This document shows, piece after piece, positions 33,662-42,267 of a stretch of 64,000 nt of DNA. The notes beneath the pieces were generated by a model. The model ran no database searches. It was not told where the DNA came from and saw nothing but the letters and a program-made list of their open reading frames with translations. The first letter of the stretch is position 1. Each line of letters starts with the position of its first letter. The position numbers were made by a program, and so were the translations under genes. Origin of the DNA: Herbaspirillum rubrisubalbicans (GTDB taxonomy: Bacteria; Pseudomonadota; Gammaproteobacteria; Burkholderiales; Burkholderiaceae_D); assembly GCF_003719195.1 (NCBI RefSeq), contig NZ_CP024996.1:1178001-1242000 (forward strand). The letters run 5' to 3'.

Positions 33662-33711
33662 ATTTCTGATAGGCCGTGTGGGAGTCAAATCTGCGACCAA
33701 CGGATTAAAAG
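33662..33711 (-). repeat. Partial tRNA-Lys copy, candidate attachment site of the island
   Basis: 50 bases align with 39447-39496 (the 3' half of tRNA-Lys plus flank) with 5 mismatches. The copy runs from the acceptor end to the anticodon loop and stops there, exactly where the IS2-like element begins. The mismatches hit the CCA end and the T loop, so it is not a working tRNA. It is the expected remnant of site-specific integration into tRNA-Lys, or of an old tandem tRNA. No integrase gene remains. Confidence 0.75.
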
Positions 33712-33769
33712 TGGAATAGCCCCTTGAATCTCAGGACACGAAGACTCTCTTAAAATAGAGGACAGTCTT

Positions 33770-34171
33770 ATGACCAGTTTTACGACTAGGCAAACCGTGG
33801 ACCATATCGAGATTCTGACCGAGCCGGAGCGTCGCAGAAGACGCACGCCCCAAGAGAAAATAGCCATCGTCCAGGAGACCTTGGCTCCTGGAGCTTCCGT
33901 ATCAGCCGTTGCCAGGCGACACGGGGTGAACGCGAACCAGGTGTTTGGTTGGCGCAAGCAGTACCAGGAAGGCAGTCTGACCGCCGTCAAGGCTGGCGAG
34001 ACGGTAGTGCCGGCCTCGGAGCTGGCCGCGGCCATCAAGGAAATCAAAGAACTGCAGCGGCTGTTGGGCAAGAAGAGCATGGAGAACGAGATTCTGCGCG
34101 AGGCCGTCGAATGGGGCCGGTCAAAAAACCTGATTGCGCGCTCGCCCTTGCTGCCGGAGGACGACCAATGA
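33770..34171 (+). CDS. IS2-like transposase OrfA
   Basis: A 133-residue DNA-binding protein with HTH ([37 protein letters not shown]) and a leucine-zipper segment ([21 protein letters not shown]), very close to IS2 InsC. The stop overlaps the OrfB start (ATGA), and the fused OrfAB transposase is normally made by frameshifting. Confidence 0.93.
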   Translation: MTSFTTRQTVDHIEILTEPERRRRRTPQEKIAIVQETLAPGASVSAVARRHGVNANQVFGWRKQYQEGSLTAVKAGETVVPASELAAAIKEIKELQRLLGKKSMENEILREAVEWGRSKNLIARSPLLPEDDQ

Positions 34172-35004
34172 AAGTGGTTTGTGACGTTCTCGGTGTGGCG
34201 CGCTCTGCAGTGGCAGTAAAACGAGCCCGGAGCCCGGAATGGCGAGATGGCCGCAGTGTTCGCAAAGTCGACGACAGCGGCTTGCTCGAAGAGATTGAAC
34301 TGCATGTTGCGAGCTTGCCGAGCTATGGCTATCGCCGCATCTGGGCTTTGCTGCGACGTAGCCGGGAATCTCTGGGCCAGGCGTGCGTGAACCATAAGCG
34401 GGTCTATCGCGTCATGCGAGAGCACGAGTTGCTGCTGCGCCGCCCTGGTGTGAGACGTGACAATCGACGCCACGATGGTCGCGTAGCGGTCAAGCAAAGT
34501 AATGCGCGCTGGTGTTCGGACGGCTTCGAATTCCGTTGCGATGACGGGTCTGCATTGCGAGTGACGTTTGCGCTGGATTGTTGTGACCGTGAGGCCATCA
34601 GCTGGGCGGCCACTACCGGTGGGCATAGCGGGGATGTCGTGCGCGACGTGATGCTGGCTGCCGTAGAGCAGCGGTTTGGGAGCACGCAGACTCCAGAGGT
34701 GATTGAATGGCTCAGCGACAACGGCTCTGCCTACATCGACCATCGCACACGCAGCTTCGCGCGCGAGCTGGGACTGGAGCCCTTGACCACGCCCGTGCGC
34801 TCGCCACAGAGTAACGGCATGGCGGAGCGGTTCGTAAAAACGATGAAACATGATTACATCGCCTTCATGGACAAGCCCGATGTGCCCACGGCGCTCACAC
34901 ATCTGGCCTCTGCCTTCGAGCAATACAATGAGCACCATCCGCACAAGGCCCTGAAATACCGCTCGCCTCGCGAGTTCAGACGGGCTGCAGCATCACTAAC
35001 TTAA
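34168..35004 (+). CDS. IS2-like transposase OrfB (DDE)
   Basis: A 278-residue catalytic part with integrase core: first Asp in [15 protein letters not shown], second in [12 protein letters not shown], Glu in [16 protein letters not shown]. It resembles IS2 InsD along its length. It overlaps OrfA by 4 bases and is expected to be produced mainly as an OrfAB fusion. Confidence 0.93.
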   Translation: MKVVCDVLGVARSAVAVKRARSPEWRDGRSVRKVDDSGLLEEIELHVASLPSYGYRRIWALLRRSRESLGQACVNHKRVYRVMREHELLLRRPGVRRDNRRHDGRVAVKQSNARWCSDGFEFRCDDGSALRVTFALDCCDREAISWAATTGGHSGDVVRDVMLAAVEQRFGSTQTPEVIEWLSDNGSAYIDHRTRSFARELGLEPLTTPVRSPQSNGMAERFVKTMKHDYIAFMDKPDVPTALTHLASAFEQYNEHHPHKALKYRSPREFRRAAASLT

Positions 35005-35046
35005 CGATGTCTGAGTGTCCTGAATTGCGGGGGCAACTACAAAAAG

Positions 35047-35191
35047 TAGGATCAACTCATTGATTTAATTGAGTATTGGTACGCCCCTCGCTCGTACAAC
35101 CTCATCTAGTTGATGGGTTGAATATCACGTTTACGTGGATACGTTATTAGCCCAGCTTCACTTTGCTAAGGAAATTTAGCGGTTGACAATG
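35047..35191. other. Island segment between the two IS elements
   Basis: 145 AT-rich bases with no gene. A TTGACA hexamer ends 3 bases before the left end of the next IS (35183-35188), a possible outside -35 box for it. Confidence 0.5.
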
Positions 35192-35241
35192 TGAACCGCC
35201 CCGGATTTTGAGGAGGCTCTAACTCTTGAGAGAATAGAGCC

Positions 35242-35568
35242 ATGAACAAGAAATCAAGCAAGTTTTCCCCTGAGGTACGAGAGCGTGCGGTGCGCTTGGT
35301 GCGTGAGCAGCGGGATGAGCATTCCTCCACGTGGTCTGCGGTCCAATCGATTGCGCCGATGATCGGCTGTACGCCTCAGACGCTGCTGGACTGGGTCAAA
35401 CGCGCCGAGGTCGATAGCGGCGAGCGGGATGGCGTCAGCACGGCCGAGCGTGAGCGTATCAAGGCACTGGAGCGCGAGGTCAAGGAATTGCGCCGTGCTA
35501 ACGAGATTCTCAAGACCGCGAGCGCTTTTTTCGCGCAGGCGGAGCTCGACCGCAAACTGAAGTCGTAA
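35242..35568 (+). CDS. IS3-family transposase OrfA
   Basis: A 108-residue HTH protein ([27 protein letters not shown]) with a C-terminal coiled coil ([22 protein letters not shown]). The sequence T-TTT-TTC at 35526-35532, in the right phase, is a slippery heptamer for -1 frameshifting into OrfB. Confidence 0.9.
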   Translation: MNKKSSKFSPEVRERAVRLVREQRDEHSSTWSAVQSIAPMIGCTPQTLLDWVKRAEVDSGERDGVSTAERERIKALEREVKELRRANEILKTASAFFAQAELDRKLKS

Positions 35569-36473
35569 ATACCTATATCGATCGCTATCGGGATATCCAC
35601 GGGGTCGAGCCGATCTGCAAGGTATTGCAGGTTGCCCCGTCAGCATATCGGCGTTATGCAGCGAGGCAGCGCAATCCTCAATTGTGCTGTGCTCGTAGCA
35701 AGCGTGATGCGGTACTGCGAGTTGAAATCAGCCGGGTGTGGCACGCCAACATGCGTGTGTACGGTGCTGACAAGGTGTGGCGACAGCTGAATCGCGAGGG
35801 CGTATCTATCGCACGTTGTACGGTAGAGCGGTTGATGCGAAAGCAAGGGCTTCAGGGAGCCCGGCGTGGTAAGCAACTTCGCACCACGCGTTCTGATCCC
35901 AAGGCAGCCTGCCCGTTGGACCGGGTCAATCGTCAGTTCAAGGCTGATCGTCCCAACCAGCTTTGGGTGTCCGACTTTACCTACGTATCGACCTGGCAAG
36001 GCTGGCTGTATGTGGCCTTCGTCATCGACGTGTTTGCCCGTCGCATCGTTGGCTGGCGTGTCAGCAACAGTATGACGACGGACTTCGTGCTAGATGCGCT
36101 GGAGCAGGCGCTCTATGCTCGCCAGCCCGAAGGCAACGGCGGCTTGATCCATCATTCCGACAGGGGATCGCAATACGTCGGGATTCGCTACAGTGAACGC
36201 CTGGCCGAGGCGGGCATTGCGCCATCGGTCGGAAGCCGTGGCGACAGTTACGATAACGCCTTGGCCGAAACCATCAATGGCCTGTACAAAGCTGAATTAA
36301 TTCATCGCCGTGCCCCTTGGAAAACCAGGGAATCCGTCGAACTGGCCACGCTCGAATGGGTGGCTTGGTTCAACCATCATCGACTGCTGGAATCCATCGG
36401 CTATATCCCTCCGGCAGAAGCTGAGGCAAACTACTACAGCCGGTTCGCCAGCAATACTGCAGTGTCGGCATAA
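35526..36473 (+). CDS. IS3-family transposase OrfB (made by -1 frameshift)
   Basis: The frame is open from the slippery heptamer at 35526 to 36473; no ATG lies near its beginning, and a TTG at 35625 is only a fallback start. The integrase core has Asp in [16 protein letters not shown], Asp in [11 protein letters not shown] and Glu in [16 protein letters not shown], the DDE triad. Preceding HTH-like segment [17 protein letters not shown]. Both frames look intact. Confidence 0.88.
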   Translation, partial: FFRAGGARPQTEVVNTYIDRYRDIHGVEPICKVLQVAPSAYRRYAARQRNPQLCCARSKRDAVLRVEISRVWHANMRVYGADKVWRQLNREGVSIARCTVERLMRKQGLQGARRGKQLRTTRSDPKAACPLDRVNRQFKADRPNQLWVSDFTYVSTWQGWLYVAFVIDVFARRIVGWRVSNSMTTDFVLDALEQALYARQPEGNGGLIHHSDRGSQYVGIRYSERLAEAGIAPSVGSRGDSYDNALAETINGLYKAELIHRRAPWKTRESVELATLEWVAWFNHHRLLESIGYIPPAEAEANYYSRFASNTAVSA

Positions 36474-36512
36474 CTTAAACCAAATAGCCTCCGCGAAAGT
36501 CGGGGCGGTTCA

Positions 36513-36760
36513 TTAAATTGTCCTCGTCTCTAGTTGAAACAAAACAGTATGGAAATAAATCGGATACAGGAATTGACGTTAAATAAAACCGATGATTATT
36601 TTGTACCATCGATAGGCAAGGATAGCTGGTTGATTTTGTTTTCTTTGTCGCCACGATCTAATGATCCTATTCGGGTGAGAATGCGGTTTAAAACTCAGGC
36701 AATATCTATAATATTTGTCCTAGTTGCGTTTTGCAAAAATATGACTCCTTATTCGCAGAC
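36513..36760. other. Low-GC island DNA with an unassigned frame
   Basis: About 250 bases at clearly lower GC than the host. A frame at 36534-36782 could encode 82 residues (MKQNSMEINRIQELTLNKTD...) but has no family match and no convincing ribosome site; it may be a truncated gene cut by the IS. Confidence 0.35.
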
Positions 36761-36847
36761 AGTAGCTTCTGGTTTGGTCTAAGGCTAGCCAAAGAGCTGA
36801 CACGGCCTTCGGTACGCGACTGGGAGACCCTGAGCAAGACGTTCTGG
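36761..36847 (+). pseudogene. Remnant of a second TpsB 3' end
   Basis: The translated frame reads SSFWFGLRLAKELTRPSVRD then WETLSKTFW, matching the last residues of TpsB at 31858 (QPSVRGWVTLSKAF and stop) in the same orientation. GC is higher here than in flanking island DNA. The terminal stop has been lost and the upstream 500 or so codons are missing. It shows that a related TpsB gene, or a duplicated end of this one, was broken when the island formed. Confidence 0.6.
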
Positions 36848-36883
36848 AGTATGAGGCGAAAATTTGATGTAGAACGTTGGCGA

Positions 36884-36923
36884 AAAAAGTCTAGTCTATT
36901 GACGCTGAAATTTTTAGACTAGA
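36884..36923 (-). terminator. Terminator of the OLD-like ATPase gene
   Basis: On the minus strand a perfect 9-bp stem (TCTAGTCTA with TAGACTAGA, 16-base loop) is followed by ACTTTTTT. It lies about 30 bases after the stop codon. Confidence 0.8.
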
Positions 36924-36953
36924 AAAATCTTTGATGTGTATTCATGTTCAGAT

Positions 36954-38927
36954 TCATTTCTCTGCAACCTTTGCGATAAAGTTCTCCAATTCCCACAGAT
37001 GTTCTGAACATTCCCATTTGAGATCCGTTTCTTTCAAGTTCGGAGCGTTGAGAGAGCAGCGCATCATCTCTACCTTGTTCGAATTTCCCCATAGAGAACG
37101 TCCTCTCGGTGACCGATCTTTATCGACTACGTTGTGGGCAATAAAATGACGTCCTAATTTTTCTTCGAACGAGTCATAGCGTTCGATCTGTATCTGATCT
37201 AGTTTCAACTGTGATTCGTAGTTGATATAAGATTTCCATACGGATTTTATTGCCGATATTGTTGCGAACTCTGGTAAGTAATTCTCAACTTCTCGCCCAC
37301 GGGTCCAGTTAAACAAGCCAGCATTTTCCCTATCTGCATTCAACTGGTTGATCGCTTCAAGAATACGCACCGCTCCTTTTTTAAGAAAGCTCCGGGGATC
37401 TGCATTCTTTGGTTCTTCTTTAAGGTCTGAGTCGACGATAATAATCGGATGTCTACAGAGGCTCAAAAGATCAAAGGCGGACTTGAATTCTGCGGGGGCG
37501 TTCTGATTGCCACTCTCATCAGCAACTTCTAGATAGGCGATTAACGATCCGCCATACTGCATGAAAGTGTAGTGAAATCCTTCATGCAATCCGCGCTGCA
37601 TCAATCTTGGAACGAGCCAATGGCGGTAAAAAAGCAGTTCGGTAGGTCCTTCGATCCAAATGACCACATTGGCTGTAAACAGTATTCGAGCAGGATTGAC
37701 TCCCATTGCTTCGAGTGTCACAAAGGCGTCGCGACGATTAACAATTGCGTGAACACTCAAACCTACTTGGGTATGGTCCTCATAGCTATCTGCCTCACAG
37801 CGATATGCTTTCAGATTTGGATTCATTAGCATTGGTGTGAGTTCGGAAGCATGAGTGGCGAGAATAAATTGCCTCTTATCCTCTAACATCAACTCTAGGA
37901 GCCGCACTCGTCTAGTCGGATGCAAACCATTTTTCGGTTCATCCCAGAGGATGAGATAGTCTGATTCATTAGCATGAGTTCCTGCAAAGAATGCAACAGA
38001 AATTTGCGTCCCGGAGGACAGCTTCGTATAAGGGATGCCATTAACGGTCAGAGTATTCTTTCCATCCTCGTCTTCAAAGACGTCGACCTTTGCCTGGATA
38101 AATTTTCCCAGCGCACCACGTTTTTCTTCGAAAATTTTGAGTTCTCTATCTGACTTTTTTTTAAGTCGCATGAGATCGTCGATCATTTTTGGCACTAACT
38201 CTTCATAGAGTTTTTGTGTGTCGACATATTGCACGCGTGGCAATCCAATATGTGACAAGAAGTCCTCTGCTTCTGCTCGAGCGATACTTCGTTCTTGATC
38301 ATCAAACTTGACATTAATCTGAGCTAATAATGCAATTTGAGACTCAATCTCACCGCGCTGATTCTCCATTGGATTTAATTCCTGTCGTAGACGCTCTCTC
38401 CGAAGGTTTTCCTCTTGATATGCAACTGGATTGTTCTGTAATTGTGGTGGGATCCGAGTAGCTAGCTCCTTTTTTATTGAGTCAAGCTTCTCCGAAATCT
38501 GAATCTTGGCTATTTTCAATTTATCCAATTCCATCTTGCAGGGTGTGGAGAGGAATGAGATGGATTTATCACCAATGGAAACTTTCTTGATCTCAAATCT
38601 GTCTTCGGCAAGGAAAAGTTCAAGGCCCAATAGCACTTCATCTTGCGATCTCGAAGCAAAGTAGCCTTCAAAATGCTTCAGATCTTTTGGTGCGCCGGAG
38701 AATTGCAGACAAGCAGAGGTAAAGCTGAACCAATCACTCTTTGATGTGATGTTATCGGCAAGCGAGTGACGATCGATTAATTCAAAGGTATGTTGCAGTA
38801 CCTTAAGTATTGACGTTTTACCTGATCCATTCGGCCCGGTTAAACTGGTCATGGTGCCAAAGTCCGCTATCTCCAAGGTTTTGAATTTCGGCACGCCTTC
38901 GTATTTGCAGCTCACTAATTTCAACAT
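36954..38927 (-). CDS. OLD-like AAA ATPase fused to a TOPRIM-type nuclease domain
   Basis: A 657-residue protein. Residues 20-130 are the ATPase N-lobe with Walker A GPNGSGKTS (31-39); residues about 150-280 are a coiled-coil insertion; the C-lobe has KLSSGTQIS (signature-like, about 302), Walker B YLILWDEPKNGLHP (about 324-337) and ATHASELT (about 357). A TOPRIM-like part follows: IEGPTE near 425, IIIVDSDL near 496-503 and a downstream REVENYLPE motif near 545. This is the layout of OLD-family and AAA/DUF4435-type defence nucleases. It lies alone in a low-GC tRNA island with its own promoter and terminator, so a role in phage or plasmid defence is likely but not shown. ATG 38927 (GGGGAAG upstream) is preferred to a GTG 16 codons earlier. 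The Walker B has K after DEP where E is common. Confidence 0.82.
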   Translation of the reverse strand: MLKLVSCKYEGVPKFKTLEIADFGTMTSLTGPNGSGKTSILKVLQHTFELIDRHSLADNITSKSDWFSFTSACLQFSGAPKDLKHFEGYFASRSQDEVLLGLELFLAEDRFEIKKVSIGDKSISFLSTPCKMELDKLKIAKIQISEKLDSIKKELATRIPPQLQNNPVAYQEENLRRERLRQELNPMENQRGEIESQIALLAQINVKFDDQERSIARAEAEDFLSHIGLPRVQYVDTQKLYEELVPKMIDDLMRLKKKSDRELKIFEEKRGALGKFIQAKVDVFEDEDGKNTLTVNGIPYTKLSSGTQISVAFFAGTHANESDYLILWDEPKNGLHPTRRVRLLELMLEDKRQFILATHASELTPMLMNPNLKAYRCEADSYEDHTQVGLSVHAIVNRRDAFVTLEAMGVNPARILFTANVVIWIEGPTELLFYRHWLVPRLMQRGLHEGFHYTFMQYGGSLIAYLEVADESGNQNAPAEFKSAFDLLSLCRHPIIIVDSDLKEEPKNADPRSFLKKGAVRILEAINQLNADRENAGLFNWTRGREVENYLPEFATISAIKSVWKSYINYESQLKLDQIQIERYDSFEEKLGRHFIAHNVVDKDRSPRGRSLWGNSNKVEMMRCSLNAPNLKETDLKWECSEHLWELENFIAKVAEK

Positions 38928-38982
38928 TTTTCTTAAACTTCCCCGTAGTTGGATCTGCGTACTGGCACTTATCACCTCGTGA

Positions 38983-38988
38983 TTATAG
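38983..38988 (-). promoter_or_regulatory. Candidate -10 box of the OLD-like gene
   Basis: TATAAT on the minus strand about 55 bases before the start codon. It overlaps one arm of the inverted repeat ATAGCG-N10-CGCTAT (38985-39006), a possible repressor site. No good -35 box is seen. Confidence 0.45.
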
Positions 38989-39403
38989 CGATGACAATAC
39001 CGCTATGACGGAGCGGGCGACTCTTTACTTAGGGGCTGTATGATCTGGTGAGTGAGCCTGAATTAGACTGGACGAATGAGCCTACGAGGGTAGACGGGAA
39101 AAGGAGCAGATATGTGCGATGAAGTTGGTGTGTGATTGCCGGGAGGAGTTGATTTGCTCGTTTGTACTTCATCGCTCAATTGAACGCAGACGATGCACTT
39201 CACGGCGCGTCGTTAAATCAAGACGTAGAGGACTACCGATAGAGAAGGGGTAGGCGCAAGGTGGCGGATGGAAGCTGCCTTGGATAGCGGGCTGCTAAAT
39301 GATGTACCGCTAAACGGTTGAACGTTGTAGCGGTAAGAATCGGACGTCAACAGCCATGCACGGGCGCAACACCACTTTCATGTTTTGTCACGCCAGAAAA
39401 ACA
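38989..39403. other. Non-coding island segment next to tRNA-Lys
   Basis: About 415 bases with no plausible gene on either strand. It contains a perfect hairpin, TACCGCTA (39305-39312) facing TAGCGGTA (39328-39335) with an inner AACG/CGTT stem, which could be part of an attachment or regulatory site. No integrase remnant is recognisable. Confidence 0.45.
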
Positions 39404-39433
39404 AAAAGGGCTCCAGCGAACTGGAGCCCTTTT
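39404..39433 (-). terminator. Terminator downstream of tRNA-Lys
   Basis: A perfect 13-bp stem (AAAAGGGCTCCAG with CTGGAGCCCTTTT, loop CGAA), symmetrical and usable in both directions. A diverged copy is at 33630-33659. Confidence 0.9.
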
Positions 39434-39451
39434 CATGTACTGCTGAATTTC

Positions 39452-39527
39452 TGGTAGGCCGTGCGGGACTCGAACCTGCGACCAACGGATTAAAAGTCCG
39501 CTGCTCTACCAACTGAGCTAACGACCC
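39452..39527 (-). tRNA. tRNA-Lys (anticodon TTT)
   Basis: A 76-base cloverleaf with CCA encoded. Acceptor GGGTCGT pairs with ACGGCCT with two G-T wobbles; D arm AGCTCAGTTGGTAGAGC; anticodon loop CTTTTAA giving UUU; T arm CAGGTTCGAGTCCCG. It follows cpoB on the same strand, as lysT follows ybgF/cpoB in E. coli, and serves as the attachment site side of the neighbouring island. Confidence 0.97.
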
Positions 39528-39642
39528 GAAAGACCGCTATTATAGGCAAACTCTATCGCCAGTGTCAACACTTCGGCGTCACAAGCAAGGCTACGCGCGT
39601 GCCACGACCGCAGCGATCACGACACGGATCTTTCCTGCCTGC

Positions 39643-40398
39643 TTACTTGAGCGACGCCATCCGCTCCTTGCCGGTCTGGGCGGCAGGAGTGTTGGGATAC
39701 TTGGCGATCAATTGCTCCAGGGTCTTCTTGGCGCCTGCCTTGTCCTTCAGTTCAGCTTGCGAACTGGCGATGTTGAGCAGGGCGTCGGCGGCCTTGGGGT
39801 TGTCCGGATAATTCTTCACCACCACCTGCTGCGCAGCGATGGCGCCCTTGTAGTCGCGCTGGGCGTACAGGGAGTTGCCTTGCCAGTATTGCGCCGAGGG
39901 GGCGTAGCCGGATTGCGGATAGCGCTTGAGGAAGTCGGCAAAGGCATTGGCCGCTCCCTTGTAGTCACCCCCCTTGAATTGCGACAGGGCCGCGTCATAG
40001 GCCTGCTGTTCGGAAACGCCCACAGCCACGGTCTGGCCATCCACTTGTACCTGTTGCGGCTCCAGCTTGCGCAGGCGTGCATCCAGGTCGACGTAGAAGT
40101 CCTTCTGACGTTGCTGGGCGTTGGTAATCTCGTTGGTCAAGACCTCGATCTGGCCACGCAGCGCGGCAATCTGGGATTGCAGGTTGTCGTTGCGGTCGGA
40201 GAGGGTCAGGACGCTGTTCTTGTCAGCCTTGTTGCCGACGTCACGCTGCAGGGCTTCAATCTTGGAGCGGATGTCCAGGATGGCCTTGCGTGCTTCATCG
40301 TCGTCAAACAGGCCGGCACGGGCGGTAAGCGGTAAGAAAGCCGTGGCGGCCAGCATGGCCGCCACGGTTACCGATTTCAGTTTGAAAGCGGTATGCAT
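39643..40398 (-). CDS. cpoB: Tol-Pal system coordinator CpoB (YbgF)
   Basis: A 251-residue periplasmic protein: signal peptide (cleavage near ARA-GL), an N-terminal trimerising coiled coil (residues about 35-110) and three TPR repeats (AYDAALSQFKGGDYKGAANAF, APSAQYWQGNSLYAQRDY, ADALLNIASSQAEL). CpoB links peptidoglycan synthesis with outer-membrane constriction through TolA and PBP1B. It is last gene of the tol-pal cluster, 5 bases after pal, and is followed by tRNA-Lys. Confidence 0.93.
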   Translation of the reverse strand: MHTAFKLKSVTVAAMLAATAFLPLTARAGLFDDDEARKAILDIRSKIEALQRDVGNKADKNSVLTLSDRNDNLQSQIAALRGQIEVLTNEITNAQQRQKDFYVDLDARLRKLEPQQVQVDGQTVAVGVSEQQAYDAALSQFKGGDYKGAANAFADFLKRYPQSGYAPSAQYWQGNSLYAQRDYKGAIAAQQVVVKNYPDNPKAADALLNIASSQAELKDKAGAKKTLEQLIAKYPNTPAAQTGKERMASLK

Positions 40399-40403
40399 GT
40401 CGA

Positions 40404-40928
40404 TTATTGGTAAGCGATGTCAGCGCGACGGTTCTCGGCGTAGGATGCTTCATCCTGGCCCAGTGCCTTGGGCTTTTCCTTGCCGAAGGAAACCGCTTCC
40501 ACTTGTGCATCCGACACGCCCAGCAGGATCAGGGCCTTGCGGACGGCTTCAGCACGCTTCTGACCCAGGGCCAGGTTGTACTCGGCGCCACCGCGATCGT
40601 CGGTGTTGCCTTGGATGACGACCTTGCGATCCTTGTGGGCCACCAGGTACTTGGCGTGGTTTTCAATGACGGTACGGTATTCCGGCTTGACGGTGTAGCT
40701 GTCGTAGTCGAAGTACACGCTACGCTTGGCCAGCACGCCTTGCGGATCGTTCAGCGGATCGACCGAACCAGCGTTGACGGTGTTGACCGCGCGGGTGTCA
40801 GCGCCGTTGCTGGCGCCGGTTTGCACGGGGGCGTTAGCCTTGTCATCCAGCTTGGTGGACGAGCAGGCGGCCAGCAGAACGGCGCTGGAAACGATGAGAG
40901 CGAAGGTACTGATAGTGCGAGTGCGCAT
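40404..40928 (-). CDS. pal: Peptidoglycan-associated lipoprotein Pal
   Basis: A 174-residue outer-membrane lipoprotein with lipobox LLAAC (Cys22) and an OmpA-like peptidoglycan-binding domain: VYFDYDSYTVKPEYRTVIEN, VVIQGNTDDRGGAEYNLALG, KRAEAVRKAL, VSFGKEKP. It anchors the outer membrane to the wall and is moved by TolB and TolA at division. 43 bases after tolB. Confidence 0.96.
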   Translation of the reverse strand: MRTRTISTFALIVSSAVLLAACSSTKLDDKANAPVQTGASNGADTRAVNTVNAGSVDPLNDPQGVLAKRSVYFDYDSYTVKPEYRTVIENHAKYLVAHKDRKVVIQGNTDDRGGAEYNLALGQKRAEAVRKALILLGVSDAQVEAVSFGKEKPKALGQDEASYAENRRADIAYQ

Positions 40929-40971
40929 TTTGGATTTCTCCTTGTCGTGATGAAAGCAATATTGGATTTCT

Positions 40972-42264
40972 TTATTTCATGAACGGACCCCAGGTCGGTT
41001 CCCTGATATCACCGGCCTGCGTCGTGAGACGCTGTTTGATTCGACCGTCAGTAGACACCACGGCCAAGGATCCGCGACGACCAGACTCCGTCGCGTACAT
41101 GATGTATTTGCCGTTGGGCGCAAAGCTGGGCGACTGGTCGCGGCTGCCGTCGGAGAGGCGAATCTCCTGGCCATTGGTCAGGTCCAGTGCATAGAGCTGG
41201 AACAGACCGTCGCGACGCGAGATGAAGGCCAGCGTCTTGCCGTCAGGCGAAATGCGGGGGCTGATGTTGTAGCTGCCATTGAAGGTGACGCGCTGCGGCG
41301 TGCCACCATCCAGGCCTACTTTGTAGATTTGCGGGCCGCCACTGCGGTCGCTGGTGAAGTAGATGCTACCGCCATCAGGCGAGAACTGCGGTTCGGTATC
41401 GATGCCGGCGCTGTTGGTCAGGCGGCGCAGGCCAGAGCCGTCGGCATTGATGAGATAGACCTGGGTCAGGCCATCGCGGGTCAGGGCCACGGCCAGGCGC
41501 GAGCCGTCCGGCGACCAGGCCGGGGCCGAGTTGCTGCCCTTGAAGTTGGCCACGATGGAACGCTGGCGGGTCACCAGATTCTGGATGTAGACCACCGGCT
41601 TCTTCATCTCGAAGGAGACGTAGGCAACCTTGGTGCCGTCGGGCGACCAGGCCGGCGAGATGATGGGCTCGTTGGAGCGCAGCGCTACCTGGGTGCCTTC
41701 ACCGTCGGCGTCAGCCACTTCCAGGCGGTATTCATTGCCGGACTTGGTGACGTAGGAGATGCGGGTGGAGAAGATGCCAGGGATGCCGGTGAGCTTCTGG
41801 TAGATGTCGTCGGCGATCTTGTGCGCGGTCAGGCGCAGCAGTTGCGGCTGGGCACCGATGGACAGGGCCGAAAGCTGGGTCGATTGCACCGTGTCGAACA
41901 GGCGGTAGCGCACATCGAAGCGGCCATCGGCCAGGCGCGTGACGCTACCCACGGCCAGTGCATTGGCGCCGCGCTTTTGCCAGTCGGCATAGTTGATGGC
42001 CGAGGAGTCCGAGAGCGCATCGCCATTGTCGATCAGCTTGAAGATGCCGCTGCGCGCCAGGTCGGCCTTGACCACCGAGCTGATCTGTTGCGGCGCCGAT
42101 TCTTCGCCGGGGAAGGCGGTGATGGCAACGGGGATCTGGGATGCGCCTACGCCGGTAATCTCGAAGCGGATCTGCGCCTGCGAGGCCGGGGCGAAGGACA
42201 GGCCGGCCACCGCCACGGTGGCGGCGGCAAGGCGGGTCAGGGTCAGGTAACGGGCTTTAATCAT
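40972..42264 (-). CDS. tolB: Tol-Pal system protein TolB
   Basis: A 430-residue periplasmic protein with signal peptide (cleavage near SQA-QI), an N-terminal alpha/beta domain (to about residue 160) and a six-bladed propeller with repeated SPDGxxxAYVS/SRRD motifs. It binds Pal and TolA and regulates Pal mobility. It begins 3 bases after the tolA stop, so translation may be coupled. Confidence 0.96.
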   Translation of the reverse strand: MIKARYLTLTRLAAATVAVAGLSFAPASQAQIRFEITGVGASQIPVAITAFPGEESAPQQISSVVKADLARSGIFKLIDNGDALSDSSAINYADWQKRGANALAVGSVTRLADGRFDVRYRLFDTVQSTQLSALSIGAQPQLLRLTAHKIADDIYQKLTGIPGIFSTRISYVTKSGNEYRLEVADADGEGTQVALRSNEPIISPAWSPDGTKVAYVSFEMKKPVVYIQNLVTRQRSIVANFKGSNSAPAWSPDGSRLAVALTRDGLTQVYLINADGSGLRRLTNSAGIDTEPQFSPDGGSIYFTSDRSGGPQIYKVGLDGGTPQRVTFNGSYNISPRISPDGKTLAFISRRDGLFQLYALDLTNGQEIRLSDGSRDQSPSFAPNGKYIMYATESGRRGSLAVVSTDGRIKQRLTTQAGDIREPTWGPFMK

Positions 42265-42267
42265 CGG

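Larger units (their letters stand above)
33712..35041 (+). mobile_element. IS3-family element, IS2 subgroup, complete
   Basis: A 1330-base element with imperfect ends TGGAATAGCCCC and (complement) TGTAGTTGCCCC followed by a shared CAGGACAC block. The 5-base target repeat AAAAG is present at 33707-33711 and 35042-35046. IS2 itself is 1331 bases with 5-base repeats. Two overlapping frames encode the transposase. It looks intact and fairly recent. Confidence 0.92.
35192..36512 (+). mobile_element. IS3-family element, second copy type
   Basis: A 1321-base element with inverted ends TGAACCGCCCCGG...GGAGGCT and (complement) TGAACCGCCCCGA...GGAGGCT. The flanking bases (ATG left, TTA right) do not form a target repeat, so the ends may have been rearranged by deletion after insertion. 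It encodes OrfA and OrfB in a -1 arrangement. Confidence 0.9.

Noticed and set aside
35188..36516. Target-site duplication of the second IS
   Set aside because: Left flank ATG and right flank TTA differ, so no duplication is claimed.
33558..39600. Integrase or recombinase gene in the tRNA-Lys island
   Set aside because: Both strands were read; only IS3-type transposases and the OLD-like gene are present.
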